Below the pieces are notes generated by a model. That model saw only the letters and a program-made list of their open reading frames with translations, had not been told where the DNA came from and did no database searches. Below, one piece after another: positions 1 to 8,062 of a stretch of DNA of 64,000 nt (position 1 is the first letter of the stretch; each line of letters opens with the position of its first letter). Source of the stretch: JAHJQZ01 sp963676075 (GTDB lineage: Bacteria; Pseudomonadota; Alphaproteobacteria; Rhizobiales; Devosiaceae); contig CAXXNZ010000031.1 in the NCBI GenBank assembly GCA_963676075.2, positions 62,001 to 126,000 of the forward strand, read 5' to 3'. Position numbers and translations under genes: made by a program.

Positions 1-74
1 ATCACCTCGTTTGTGACGAGGCAATGGCCACCATGGGCCGGGTTGAAGCTGCCGCCGAACAGGCCGATGCGCAT
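1..74 (-). CDS. nadD: Nicotinate-nucleotide adenylyltransferase NadD, 5' end only (gene continues beyond the window edge)
   Basis: The reverse strand encodes MRIGLFGGSFNPAHGGHC followed by LVTNEV, the N-terminal nucleotide-binding motif (GGSFNPxHxGH) of NadD. NadD transfers AMP from ATP to nicotinate mononucleotide in NAD synthesis. Position downstream of obgE-proB-proA is the usual alphaproteobacterial order. The start is uncertain. ATG at 74 gives the conserved beginning. An in-frame TTG at 134-132 overlaps the proA stop and would add about 20 residues (TRIYRASDD...), with translational coupling. Confidence 0.9.
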   Translation of the reverse strand, partial: MRIGLFGGSFNPAHGGHCLVTNEV

Positions 75-130
75 GCCCGGCGCCGAGGCGGGTAGACCCG
101 TCAGGTCGTCAGAGGCGCGGTAAATCCGGG

Positions 131-1420
131 TCAAGGGCGTGTCTGCCCCGATCCACGGACGAGATACTTGAAGCTGGTCAGTTGCTCGACTCCCACCGGT
201 CCGCGTGCGTGCATCTTGCCGGTGGCGATACCGATCTCGCCGCCCATGCCGAACTCGCCGCCATCGGCGAACTGGGTCGAGGCATTGTGCATCAGGATGG
301 CGCTGTCGATCTCGGCAAAAAAGCGTGCGACGGCGGCCGGGTCCTCGGCAATGATTGCCTCGGTGTGATGGGAGGAATGGGTTTCGATATGCTCGATGGC
401 CTCGGACTCGTCACTGACGACCTTCACCGAGATGATCGCATCCTCGTATTCGGTCACCCAGTCCTCATCGGTTGCCGGCACTGCTTCGGATACGAGCGCG
501 CGGGTCTCATCGTCGCCGCGAATGGCGCAGCCCTTGGCGATCAACACGTCGCAGATCGGCTTGAGATGGGTTTGAGCGATGGCGCGGTCGATAAGCAGGG
601 TTTCGGCGGCGCCGCAGATCGAGGTGCGGCGCATCTTGGCGTTGAGTACGACCTGTTTGGCTAAGTCGAGATCTGCACTCTGATGCACATAGACATGCAC
701 GATGCCCTCAAGATGGGCGAAGACGGGCACGCGCGCTTCGGACTGGACACGTCCGACAAGCGATTTGCCGCCGCGCGGCACGATGACATCAATGCCGCCC
801 TCAAGCCCCTTGAGCATTTCGCCGACGGCGGCGCGGTCTGTGGTCGGCACGATCTGGATCGCCGCTTCGGGCAGGCCGGCAGCCTTCAGACCCTCGACCA
901 GGCACGCATGGATGGCCCGCGAGGAATGAAACGAGTCCGAACCGCCGCGCAGAATGACGGCATTGCCGGCCTTGAGGCACAGCGCCCCGGCATCGGCGGT
1001 GACATTGGGGCGGGATTCGAAGATGACGCCGATGACACCAAGTGGGGTGCGGACGCGCGAGATGTGCAACCCGTTGGGCCGGTCCCATTCGGCGATGACC
1101 TGTCCCACCGGATCGGCGAAGGCGGCGATGTCGTTGAGGGCGGTGACGATGGATTGGATGCGGGCGTCGTTGAGGGCGAGCCGGTCAATGAAGGATTCGG
1201 ACATGCCACCTGCCCGGGCGGCTTCGACATCGTGGGCGTTGGCGGCGAGAATGTCGGCGCTGCGTGCTGCGATGCGCTCGGCGGCGATGCTGAGGGCGGT
1301 GTTCTTGGCGTCGGTCGAAGCAAAGGCAAGCACGCGCGCGGCAGCGCGGGCGCGTTTGCCCATCGCCACCATTTCGGCGTGAATATCGGCGGAGGCGGTT
1401 GCCGTCTCCTCGGTTGTCAT
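131..1420 (-). CDS. proA: Glutamate-5-semialdehyde dehydrogenase (gamma-glutamyl phosphate reductase) ProA
   Basis: NADPH-dependent reduction of gamma-glutamyl phosphate to glutamate semialdehyde, the second step of proline synthesis in the cytoplasm. The protein has the aldehyde-dehydrogenase-like fold, with FESRPNVTADAG near residue 130, the catalytic Cys in MRRTSICGAAE, and the C-terminal GEFGMGGEIGI segment. Length is 429 aa, normal for the family. I chose ATG 1420 because its ATGA overlaps the proB stop. A longer reading from 1438 (MGRTRE...) is probably not used. It is the third enzyme gene in the obgE-proB-proA overlap chain and probably depends on upstream transcription. Confidence 0.96.
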   Translation of the reverse strand: MTTEETATASADIHAEMVAMGKRARAAARVLAFASTDAKNTALSIAAERIAARSADILAANAHDVEAARAGGMSESFIDRLALNDARIQSIVTALNDIAAFADPVGQVIAEWDRPNGLHISRVRTPLGVIGVIFESRPNVTADAGALCLKAGNAVILRGGSDSFHSSRAIHACLVEGLKAAGLPEAAIQIVPTTDRAAVGEMLKGLEGGIDVIVPRGGKSLVGRVQSEARVPVFAHLEGIVHVYVHQSADLDLAKQVVLNAKMRRTSICGAAETLLIDRAIAQTHLKPICDVLIAKGCAIRGDDETRALVSEAVPATDEDWVTEYEDAIISVKVVSDESEAIEHIETHSSHHTEAIIAEDPAAVARFFAEIDSAILMHNASTQFADGGEFGMGGEIGIATGKMHARGPVGVEQLTSFKYLVRGSGQTRP

Positions 1421-2559
1421 TTCCCGTGTCCTCCCCACTTCAACGACAACAGGGCCAGATTGTCGGCATGCACCATCTCGGTGCGGTTGCCAATCCCGAC
1501 CATTTCCGCGATCGCACTGCTCTTCTTGCCCTTGGCGATGCTGGCCTCTTGGGTGCTCATGCCGGCCAGACCGCGCGCCACTTCCGTGCCGTCGGGGCCG
1601 ACAATAGACACCGCGTCCCCGCGTGAAAAGTCGCCTCTGACCTTTGTGACGCCGATTGGCAGCAGCGACTTGCCGGCTTCGAGCGCCTCGACCGCGCCCT
1701 GATCGATATGGATGGTACCGAGCGAATCGAGCGAGCCGAGGATCCAGCGCTTGCGTGCCGCCGACGGCGACTGGACCGCAGCGAACAGCGTATGCCGCGC
1801 GCCGGCGTCGAGCGCCTTGAGTGGATGGGGCTCTGAGCCTGTAGTAACGATCATCGCCGTGCCGGACTTGGTGGCGATCTTTGCCGCCTCGATCTTGGTT
1901 GACATGCCGCCGCGCGACAGGTGCGAGGCAGCGCCGCCCGCCATGGCCTCGATCTCCGGCGTGATCGCCTCGACCAGCGGCATGTGCTCGGCCTCAGGAT
2001 GGGTTGCCGGTGGCGCGGTGTAGAGCCCATCGACATCAGACAACAGGATCAGACAGTCGGCTTCGACCATGACCGCGACACGGGCCGAGAGCCGGTCGTT
2101 GTCGCCGTAGCGGATCTCGGCGGTGGCGACGGAGTCGTTCTCGTTGATGATCGGGATGGCGCCGAACCCCATAAGCGTCCGCATCGTCGTGCGGGCGTTG
2201 AGATAATAGCGCCGCTCTTCGGTGATGTTCGGAGTGATCAGGATCTGGCCGGAGGTGATGTCGTGCCGGGACAGCGCATCGCGCCAGGCCTGGCTGAGCG
2301 CAATCTGCCCGGCTGCGGCAGCGGCCTGGCTCTCGTCAAGATGCAGCGCCTTGGCCGTGATCCCGAGAATGCGTCGGCCGAGCGACACGGCACCGGAGGA
2401 AACGATGACGATCTCGCAGCCCTGCCGGGCAAGGTCGGCGATGTCCTCGGCAAGGCTGGCTAGCCAGTGCTCGCGCACCCCGCCGGTCTCATCATCGACC
2501 AGCAACGCCGAGCCGACCTTGATGGTCAGGCGCTTGTAGGGGGCGAGGATCGACTGCAT
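1417..2559 (-). CDS. proB: Glutamate 5-kinase ProB (amino-acid kinase domain plus PUA domain)
   Basis: ATP-dependent phosphorylation of L-glutamate, the first and normally proline-feedback-inhibited step of proline synthesis. Residues about 8-255 form the amino-acid kinase domain (KRLTIKVGSALL, VSSGAVSLGR, IPIINENDSV, LLSDVDGLYT, GGMSTKIEAAK). The C-terminal 90 or so residues resemble a PUA domain (GDAVSIVGPDG, EVARGLAGMST). The ATG at 2559 overlaps the obgE stop by one base (TGATG), and a GTG lies one codon earlier. Its own stop overlaps the proA start. Length is 380 aa. Confidence 0.96.
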   Translation of the reverse strand: MQSILAPYKRLTIKVGSALLVDDETGGVREHWLASLAEDIADLARQGCEIVIVSSGAVSLGRRILGITAKALHLDESQAAAAAGQIALSQAWRDALSRHDITSGQILITPNITEERRYYLNARTTMRTLMGFGAIPIINENDSVATAEIRYGDNDRLSARVAVMVEADCLILLSDVDGLYTAPPATHPEAEHMPLVEAITPEIEAMAGGAASHLSRGGMSTKIEAAKIATKSGTAMIVTTGSEPHPLKALDAGARHTLFAAVQSPSAARKRWILGSLDSLGTIHIDQGAVEALEAGKSLLPIGVTKVRGDFSRGDAVSIVGPDGTEVARGLAGMSTQEASIAKGKKSSAIAEMVGIGNRTEMVHADNLALLSLKWGGHGK

Positions 2560-3605
2560 CACGGCGTCCAGATTTTGTCTTCCGGTTCGGGCACAGCATC
2601 CTCGGCTTCCTCGGCGCGGGCCTCCGCCAATGCTTTCAGCACGGCATAAAGCACGTCGTTGACGCCTTTGCCAGTGACGCCGGATGCAGCGAGGACTTTT
2701 GTTTTCGACGCCTTCTCAAGTGCCTTGGTCTTGGCGGCTATGGCCTCGTCATCGAGCGCATCGACTTTGTTGAGGACGACGATTTCGGCGCGCTCTTCAA
2801 GCCCGTGGCCATAGGCATCGAGTTCGCCGCGAATGGTCTGATACTGTTCCACGACGTCTTTGGCGGTGCCGTCGACGAGATGAATGAGGGTGACGCAGCG
2901 CTCGATATGGCCAAGAAACCGGTCGCCGATTCCGGCACCTTCATGGGCGCCCTCGATCAGGCCGGGGATGTCGGCGAGCACGAAGTCCTTGCCGCCGATC
3001 TTGACCACCCCGAGGTTGGGATGGAGCGTGGTGAACGGGTAGTCGGCAATCTTGGGTTTGGCCGCCGAGACCGCGGCGAGGAGTGTCGACTTGCCGGCAT
3101 TGGGCAGCCCGACAAGACCGGCGTCGGCGATCAGCTTGAGCCGTAGCCAGACCCATTTCTCGACACCTTCCTGGCCGGGATTGGCCCGGCGCGGCGCCTG
3201 GTTGGTCGAGGTCTTGAAATGGGCGTTGCCGAACCCGCCATTGCCGCCTTTCAGCAGCAAAACCCGCTGGCCGATCTCGGTGAGATCGGCGATCAGCGTT
3301 TCGTTGTCCTCTTCCAGCACCTGGGTGCCGATCGGCACCCTGAGGGTGACGTCGCCCCCGGCAGCGCCATGGCGGTCTCGCCCCATGCCATGGATGCCGG
3401 TTTCGGCCTTGAAGTGCTGGCGGTAGCGGTAGTCGATGAGCGTGTTGAGCCCATCGACGCATTCGGCATAGACGCTGCCGCCGGTACCGCCATTGCCACC
3501 GTCCGGGCCACCGAACTCGACATATTTCTCGCGGCGGAACGAGACTGCACCCGCGCCGCCGTTGCCGGCGCGGATATAGACCTTGGCCTGGTCGAGGAAC
3601 TTCAT
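2559..3605 (-). CDS. obgE: Obg-family GTPase (ribosome assembly, growth control)
   Basis: Essential Obg/CgtA GTPase acting in late 50S assembly. The Gly-rich Obg fold occupies about residues 1-158 (MKFLDQAKVYIRAGNGG, GGPDGGNGGTGG). The G domain has G1 GLPNAGKST, G3 DIPGLIEGAH and G4 NKVD. The 348 aa end in an acidic tail (AEEAEDAVPEPEDK), common in Obg proteins. The start at 3605 begins at the conserved MKFLDQ and lies in ATGA overlap with the last GNAT gene. An upstream extension to 3704 lacks family similarity. Confidence 0.97.
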   Translation of the reverse strand: MKFLDQAKVYIRAGNGGAGAVSFRREKYVEFGGPDGGNGGTGGSVYAECVDGLNTLIDYRYRQHFKAETGIHGMGRDRHGAAGGDVTLRVPIGTQVLEEDNETLIADLTEIGQRVLLLKGGNGGFGNAHFKTSTNQAPRRANPGQEGVEKWVWLRLKLIADAGLVGLPNAGKSTLLAAVSAAKPKIADYPFTTLHPNLGVVKIGGKDFVLADIPGLIEGAHEGAGIGDRFLGHIERCVTLIHLVDGTAKDVVEQYQTIRGELDAYGHGLEERAEIVVLNKVDALDDEAIAAKTKALEKASKTKVLAASGVTGKGVNDVLYAVLKALAEARAEEAEDAVPEPEDKIWTP

Positions 3606-4162
3606 TGGGCGGCAGCCTTCCTGGGTTTCGGACGCGACAGCTCGTAGGCTTCGCGGGTCAGTTCGGTGTCGATATGCTCCAGCTCCTTGCCGCGCGCAAG
3701 ACAATGACGCATGGAACGCCCGGTTTCGACAAAACCGAACTTCATCTGAACCGCCGCCGAGGCCATGTTGAAGTGGAACATGCCCGAATTGATGTAGTCG
3801 GCGTCGGTCATCTCGAAATACCAGTCGAGAACCGCATAAAGCGCCTCAGACATCAAGCCCTGACCCCAGAATGGCTCGCCGAGCCAATAGCCGATCTCGG
3901 CCACGCCGCCGCTGTTGGTGAAGCCGATCGAGCCGATGGCGCCGATGTCCTTCAATTCGATGATGAAGCAGGTTCCTGCGAATGGCGCGTCGGCACGCCA
4001 GCGGGCGAGCCATGCGTGGGCGTGTTCGAGCGTATAAGGGTGGGGCACCTGGGCAAGATTGCCGGACACGGCGAAATTGTCGAGATAGGTGGTCAGACGC
4101 CGCGCGTCGCCGAACCCCGGAGCACGCAGCCGCAACCTCTGTGTTTCGATCAGGGGGGTCAT
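3602..4162 (-). CDS. GNAT-family N-acetyltransferase (RimJ/RimL-like), third of three in tandem
   Basis: A 186-aa acetyltransferase of the GNAT fold. It starts TPLIETQRLRLRAP, the typical RimJ/RimL N-terminal strand. The acetyl-CoA pyrophosphate loop is seen in GYWLGEPFWGQGLMSEA (QxxGxG-like), followed by the NxxSxxVxxKxGF-type helix (NMASAAVQMKFGFVETG). The substrate is unknown; the family modifies protein N-termini, antibiotics or small amines. Start 4162 is set by the ATGA overlap with the upstream GNAT. Its stop overlaps the obgE start, so translation is probably coupled to obgE. The longer frame to 4408 is an artefact of the neighbouring gene. Confidence 0.9.
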   Translation of the reverse strand: MTPLIETQRLRLRAPGFGDARRLTTYLDNFAVSGNLAQVPHPYTLEHAHAWLARWRADAPFAGTCFIIELKDIGAIGSIGFTNSGGVAEIGYWLGEPFWGQGLMSEALYAVLDWYFEMTDADYINSGMFHFNMASAAVQMKFGFVETGRSMRHCLARGKELEHIDTELTREAYELSRPKPRKAAAQ

Positions 4163-4683
4163 GACAGGGCTCCCATCTGCTCGAACGCCTCGCGTGTCAG
4201 CAACGTCGTGACGAGTTCGACCTCTTCGCGGCGGCTGACGGCCATGCGCATCTCCCGCCCGGTGACGACGAAGCCGAGCTTGCGCTGGACGTTGAGCGAG
4301 GCCGGGTTGTCGTGATGGGCGCCACAGGGGACCGAATCGGAATCCGAGTTGGCGAAATGCCATGTGAGGATCGCCCGCGCTGCCTCGGTGGCGTAGCCAT
4401 GTCCCCAATGGTCTTCGGCGAGCCAGTAGCCGAGCTCGGGTTCGATGCTGATGACGCCGATCAGGCCCACGTCCCGCCGTTCGATGGCGAATACGGCGTG
4501 TTCGGGACGGTTCTCCTCAAGACCGGAAATCCATGTCGCGGCATCCGCCTCGAAATAGGGGTAAGGCACCTGGCTGAGAACGCGCGCCACATTGTAGTTG
4601 TCGAGACCCTTCGCGATGTCCGCCGCATCATCCATGCGCGGCGCCCGAAGCAAAAGTCTTGGCGTTTCAATCTCGTAGATCAT
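4159..4683 (-). CDS. GNAT-family N-acetyltransferase (RimJ/RimL-like), second of three in tandem
   Basis: A 174-aa paralogue of its two neighbours. It begins IYEIETPRLLLRAPRMDD and carries the acetyl-CoA loop (LAEDHWGHGYATEAARAIL) and the helix motif NPASLNVQRKLGFVVTG. The ATG at 4683 overlaps the stop of the first GNAT (ATGA), and its stop overlaps the third. The upstream 18 codons in frame look non-coding. Substrate cannot be told from sequence. Confidence 0.9.
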   Translation of the reverse strand: MIYEIETPRLLLRAPRMDDAADIAKGLDNYNVARVLSQVPYPYFEADAATWISGLEENRPEHAVFAIERRDVGLIGVISIEPELGYWLAEDHWGHGYATEAARAILTWHFANSDSDSVPCGAHHDNPASLNVQRKLGFVVTGREMRMAVSRREEVELVTTLLTREAFEQMGALS

Positions 4684-5234
4684 CTCAACCGATCCCTTCT
4701 GAAATAGGTGATCGCGCGACCCTTGTGCGGGCCGCAATCGGCAATGCGTCGGCTTGTTTCAACGAAACCCGACTTTTCGAGGACGCGGCAGGACGAATGG
4801 TTGTCCGACTGCGCGCGTGCAGCAATCCGGTCACACCCGGCTGCATCGGCGGCGTCTACCACTGCGGCAACGGCTTCCGAGCCGTAACCGAGACCCCAAT
4901 AGGGTTCGCCGATCCAGTAGCCGATCTCGGTCGGTTCTTCCGGGTCGAGATGAAACCCGATGGTGCCGATAAAACCGCCATCATCGGTGAGAATCGAAAA
5001 GGCATGCTCGTTTTGGCTGCGCGCAATCGTTTCGACGAATTCGACCGCGTCGGATTGGCGATAGGGATTGGGCAGGCGTGCGAGCCATTTGAAAATGTTT
5101 TGATTGTTTGCGAGGCGTGCCATGGCTGCCACGTCAGAGCGGTTCGGCGCGCGCAGGACGAGACGGGCAGTGCGAATGGTCTCGGGAAGGTTGGCGACGA
5201 AAGCAGAATCGGTGGTGGCGACAACGGCAGTCAT
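4680..5234 (-). CDS. GNAT-family N-acetyltransferase (RimJ/RimL-like), first of three in tandem
   Basis: A 184-aa GNAT protein with TIRTARLVLRAPNRSD, the acetyl-CoA loop IGEPYWGLGYGSEA and the helix SSCRVLEKSGFVETSR. The start at 5234 has a strong ribosome site (GAGGAGA, 6-7 nt upstream) and begins MTAVVATTDS. It is the first gene after the rplU-rpmA terminator, so it should carry the promoter for the GNAT-obgE-proBA-nadD transcript. A small leader hairpin (GGACGG/CCGTCC, 5266-5280) lies just upstream. The three paralogues align over their whole length, which suggests local duplication followed by divergence. Confidence 0.9.
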   Translation of the reverse strand: MTAVVATTDSAFVANLPETIRTARLVLRAPNRSDVAAMARLANNQNIFKWLARLPNPYRQSDAVEFVETIARSQNEHAFSILTDDGGFIGTIGFHLDPEEPTEIGYWIGEPYWGLGYGSEAVAAVVDAADAAGCDRIAARAQSDNHSSCRVLEKSGFVETSRRIADCGPHKGRAITYFRRDRLR

Positions 5235-5340
5235 AAGAGTTCTCCTCGCTGTGCAGCTCCCTGTCGGACGGTTCCCGTCCGGGGTTTGGAAGTCGCTCAT
5301 GCCGGGCGCCTTTGTTTTCACTCTCCCTTTTTCGCGCCCG

Positions 5341-5374
5341 AAAAAAGAAAGGGGAGCCTTTCGGGCTCCCCTTT
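5341..5374 (-). terminator. Intrinsic terminator of the rplU-rpmA operon
   Basis: A perfect 10-bp stem (5349-5358 with 5364-5373, GC-rich) with a 5-nt loop is followed on the minus strand by a T-rich tail (TTTCTTTTTT, 5350-5341). Orientation fits the end of rpmA, about 70 bp upstream. Confidence 0.88.
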
Positions 5375-5444
5375 GCGGATTTCGGGCTTTTGCCTTTTTA
5401 CCTGCCGGGGAGCGTGTCTCCGGCGGTTTGTCAGGCTCGCCGGT

Positions 5445-5711
5445 CTAGTCGGTGGTTTCGATCGGATTGACCGATACGAAGGTTTTGTTGCCTGCGCGCG
5501 AGGCAAACGACACGGTGCCGTCGACGAGAGCAAAGATCGTGTGATCCTTGCCAAGGCCAACGCCGGTGCCGGGATGCCACTTGGTGCCGCGCTGACGCAC
5601 GAGAATGTTGCCCGCGATCACGGATTCGCCGCCGAACTTCTTGACGCCGAGACGACGACCAGCCGTATCGCGACCGTTACGGGACGAACCGCCTGCTTTT
5701 TTATGTGCCAT
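5445..5711 (-). CDS. rpmA: 50S ribosomal protein L27
   Basis: An 88-aa L27 that starts MAHKKAGGSSRNGRD, with no N-terminal cleavage extension of the Firmicutes type. It contains GVKKFGGESVIAGNILVRQRG. The basic N-terminal tail reaches the peptidyl-transferase centre. It lies 24 bp downstream of rplU on the same strand, the standard pair, and is followed by an intrinsic terminator. Full normal length. Confidence 0.98.
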   Translation of the reverse strand: MAHKKAGGSSRNGRDTAGRRLGVKKFGGESVIAGNILVRQRGTKWHPGTGVGLGKDHTIFALVDGTVSFASRAGNKTFVSVNPIETTD

Positions 5712-5735
5712 TTGAGGTCTCCTTCAGTCCGTCTC

Positions 5736-6434
5736 TTATTTCTTGTCAGCCTTGGCGCGCGGCTCTTTGCCGGCGAGCAGATCCTTGGCCTGCTGAACCC
5801 ATTCTTCGCGCTCGATGCGGCCCTTGAAGCTCAGCTCTTCGTCGATCCGCGCAATGTCTTCGGCGGTGAACTCGGCGATCTGCTTGAGCGAGGTGACGCC
5901 GGCGGCAGCTAGCTTTTTCTCAAGAGCCGGGCCGACACCACCGATCAACTTGACGTCGTCCTTGATCGGCGCGGCATCTGCCTTCGCTTCGGTCTTGGGC
6001 TCGGCCTTCTTGGCTGCGGGCTTTTCGGCCACGGTCTCGGCCGGCTTGGCCTCGACCTTGGCAGCTTCCGCTTCCGCCTTGGGGGCGGGCTTGGCCTTTG
6101 CCTTGGCCGACGGCTTCTTGCCGCCGGTCAGGATCTCGGTGATCTTGACGGTGGTCAGAAGCTGGCGATGGCCGTTGCGGCGGCGATAATTGTGGCGACG
6201 GTTCTTCTTGAGAATGATGACCGTCTTTTCCTTCTTGGTCTCAACGAACTCGGCTGCAACCAGCGCGCCGTCGACGACGGGCGTACCAACGGTCACGTCG
6301 GCGCCTTCGCCCACCATCAGCACCTGATCGAAGGTGACGGTGTCGCCGGCTTCGCCAGCCAGTTTCTCGACCTTGAGGATGTCATCGGCGGCGACCTTGT
6401 ATTGTTTGCCGCCGGTCTTGATCACTGCGAACAT
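5736..6434 (-). CDS. rplU: 50S ribosomal protein L21 with long Ala/Lys/Glu linker and C-terminal helix-hairpin-helix-like domain
   Basis: Residues 1-103 are ordinary L21 (MFAVIKTGGKQYKVAADD ... KKNRRHNYRRRNGHRQ). After that comes a low-complexity A/K/E/P linker (about 108-165) and a folded-looking tail of about 65 residues (LIGGVGPALEKKLAAAGV, SLKQIAEFTAEDIARIDEEL). The tail resembles the helix-hairpin-helix module found in DNA/RNA-binding proteins and in the L21 of many Hyphomicrobiales. Total 232 aa against about 103 in E. coli. Start 6434 is the conserved MFAVIK; the frame runs on upstream to 6551 but is leader. Promoter and leader hairpin are listed separately. Confidence 0.95.
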   Translation of the reverse strand: MFAVIKTGGKQYKVAADDILKVEKLAGEAGDTVTFDQVLMVGEGADVTVGTPVVDGALVAAEFVETKKEKTVIILKKNRRHNYRRRNGHRQLLTTVKITEILTGGKKPSAKAKAKPAPKAEAEAAKVEAKPAETVAEKPAAKKAEPKTEAKADAAPIKDDVKLIGGVGPALEKKLAAAGVTSLKQIAEFTAEDIARIDEELSFKGRIEREEWVQQAKDLLAGKEPRAKADKK

Positions 6435-6442
6435 GTTTTCCG

Positions 6443-6461
6443 CCGCTCCCTCACGGAGCGG
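6443..6461 (-). other. Leader hairpin just upstream of the L21 start codon
   Basis: A 7-bp GC-rich stem (6443-6449 CCGCTCC with 6455-6461 GGAGCGG) and 5-nt loop end 8 nt before the rplU ATG. On the mRNA the 3' arm contains GGGAGCGG, the only purine-rich stretch that could act as ribosome site. Folding would therefore limit initiation, as expected for an autoregulated ribosomal-protein leader. This is an inference from the sequence alone. Confidence 0.45.
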
Positions 6462-6608
6462 ACCCTTATTCACGCGCTTTGCGGCGCCGCGGCGATGCCC
6501 AGTGTGCCACGGTCTTTTGCGATGTGCCGGGAATCCGGCGGGCAGCCTCAAGCAGCAATTACAACAGCAATCAGCGCACCGGACGTACCAGTGCGCGATT
6601 GTCGGGTG

Positions 6609-6637
6609 CTTATGATGTCAAAACGCCTGTGAGTCAA
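6609..6637 (-). promoter_or_regulatory. Predicted housekeeping promoter of rplU-rpmA
   Basis: On the minus strand, TTGACT (6637-6632), a 17-nt spacer and CATAAG (6614-6609) match a sigma-70-type promoter. It leaves an untranslated leader of about 165-170 nt before L21. Confidence 0.55.
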
Positions 6638-6697
6638 GGCGATGAGGCCATCATTCGCCGGCTTCTTCGCTCTGCGATTGCCGGCGTCTTCCTCGTT

Positions 6698-7468
6698 CTA
6701 GGCGTACCAGTCGTAAAGCACCACCTCGGTGTTGGTGCCCGACGCCTTGACCAGGTCGGCGAAACCCGCGGTGTCCGAGCCTTTGTAGTGGTAGGGATAA
6801 ACCATACCCGGGTGGAAAGCTGCGACGGCGGACGCGGCCTGATCGATGGTCATGGTGTAGGGCAGGTTCATCGGCAAGAAGGCTAGGTCGATGCCGCTCA
6901 GCGCCCGCATTTCGGGCGTGTCCTCGGTATCGCCGGCAATATAGATGCGGGCGCCATCGAGCGAGATGGCATAGCCGTTGTCGCGCCCTTCCGGGTGGTA
7001 CTGCTGACGGTCCGGCGTGGTGTTGTAGGCCGGGATGGCATCGAGCGAGTAGGGGCCAAGCTCTGTGCTCTCACCATTGGCGATGGCACTGGCGCGCCCC
7101 TTGAGCGCATCGGGCAGCATCTCGTGCACGGACGGGTTGACGATGAGCTTGGTGCCGTCGGTGACGAGCCCGCTCAACGTTTCCGCATTGTAATGGTCAC
7201 CGTGCTCATGGGTGATCAGAATGTAATCCGGCGCCGGAAGGTCGGCATAGGCGTCAACTGGCCCCACCGGATCGACATAGACGACCAGTTTGGGCAGTTG
7301 CAGCGCCAGCGAGGCGTGATTGACCGGGAAGACGGTGACATCATTGCCGCCGAACGAATAGCTTTGGCCACCGGTTGTGGCGGCGCGGGCGGCGCCGCTC
7401 ATGACGGCTCCCGATCCGAGCGCGGCGGCGGCAGCGAGTCGCAGGGCGTCGCGGCGGTTGAGTGGCAT
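6698..7468 (-). CDS. Tat-exported metallo-beta-lactamase-fold hydrolase (UlaG/YtnP-like)
   Basis: A 256-aa protein. The N-terminus PLNRRDALRLAAAAALG followed by an Ala-rich stretch to AARAA is a twin-arginine signal, so the enzyme should act folded in the periplasm. The metal-binding motif THEHGDHYN (HxHxDH) and the later GDTEDTPEM and PYHYKG segments place it among small MBL-fold metal-dependent hydrolases of the UlaG group. Substrate is unknown; cleavage of lactones or phosphoesters is typical of relatives. Start 7468 has GAGGAGA 7 nt upstream. It stands alone between rplU and the tRNA gene. Confidence 0.85.
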   Translation of the reverse strand: MPLNRRDALRLAAAAALGSGAVMSGAARAATTGGQSYSFGGNDVTVFPVNHASLALQLPKLVVYVDPVGPVDAYADLPAPDYILITHEHGDHYNAETLSGLVTDGTKLIVNPSVHEMLPDALKGRASAIANGESTELGPYSLDAIPAYNTTPDRQQYHPEGRDNGYAISLDGARIYIAGDTEDTPEMRALSGIDLAFLPMNLPYTMTIDQAASAVAAFHPGMVYPYHYKGSDTAGFADLVKASGTNTEVVLYDWYA

Positions 7469-7823
7469 GGCTTTCTCCTCGCAGTTTGGGCGGGCGGCAT
7501 AAGCAGGCAAAAGGCGTGACACATGGCGTCATTATGGCGGCGTCGGCTGCTGATTCCAGTCACATTGTCATGATGCGCAGCGTGATCGTCGTCGGCTGCG
7601 GCATCTGCACGTGCTTGCAGCTGATTGTCGCTGTTGCAGGACAGCCCGGGCTGTGCCATAAGCTCGCGCGCAATCGACCAGCGCGGACGAGCCATGCGGT
7701 CTCAGGCAATAGACCTGACAACATAGGTTCGACAAAGCTGATGGTCGCGTATTCGGCCCGGAACGGTCCGCCTCAAAAGGGTTTCCCGTTTTCCGCCGAA
7801 AACGCCCAAAGCCGCGCTCCCGC
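7469..7823. other. Intergenic region between the MBL hydrolase and tRNA-Ser
   Basis: About 355 bp without a supportable gene. It must hold the promoter of the hydrolase (minus strand) and that of the tRNA (plus strand), but I see no convincing -35/-10 pair for either. No repeats stand out. Confidence 0.6.
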
Positions 7824-7913
<90 letters not shown>

Positions 7914-8062
7914 TATCTCAGGACCTGAGCCCCTATATCCCTCCAGATTTTGGTAGAGTCCGTCACGATCAGGAGACGGACAGACGGGGAGGGGGTCAGG
8001 AACAACTGAAAACGGTCTGCCTTCTCGATCGGATCGAGCGGCTACAGAAGGCGTTCCGCTCA

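Noticed and set aside
683..1702. 339-codon open frame opposite proA/proB
   Set aside because: It is the antisense shadow of clearly conserved genes; its translation has no domain-like features and no ribosome site.
6656..6686. CGCCGGC/GCCGGCG repeat after the MBL hydrolase gene as a terminator
   Set aside because: 17-base loop and no T-rich tail on the minus strand; too weak to call.
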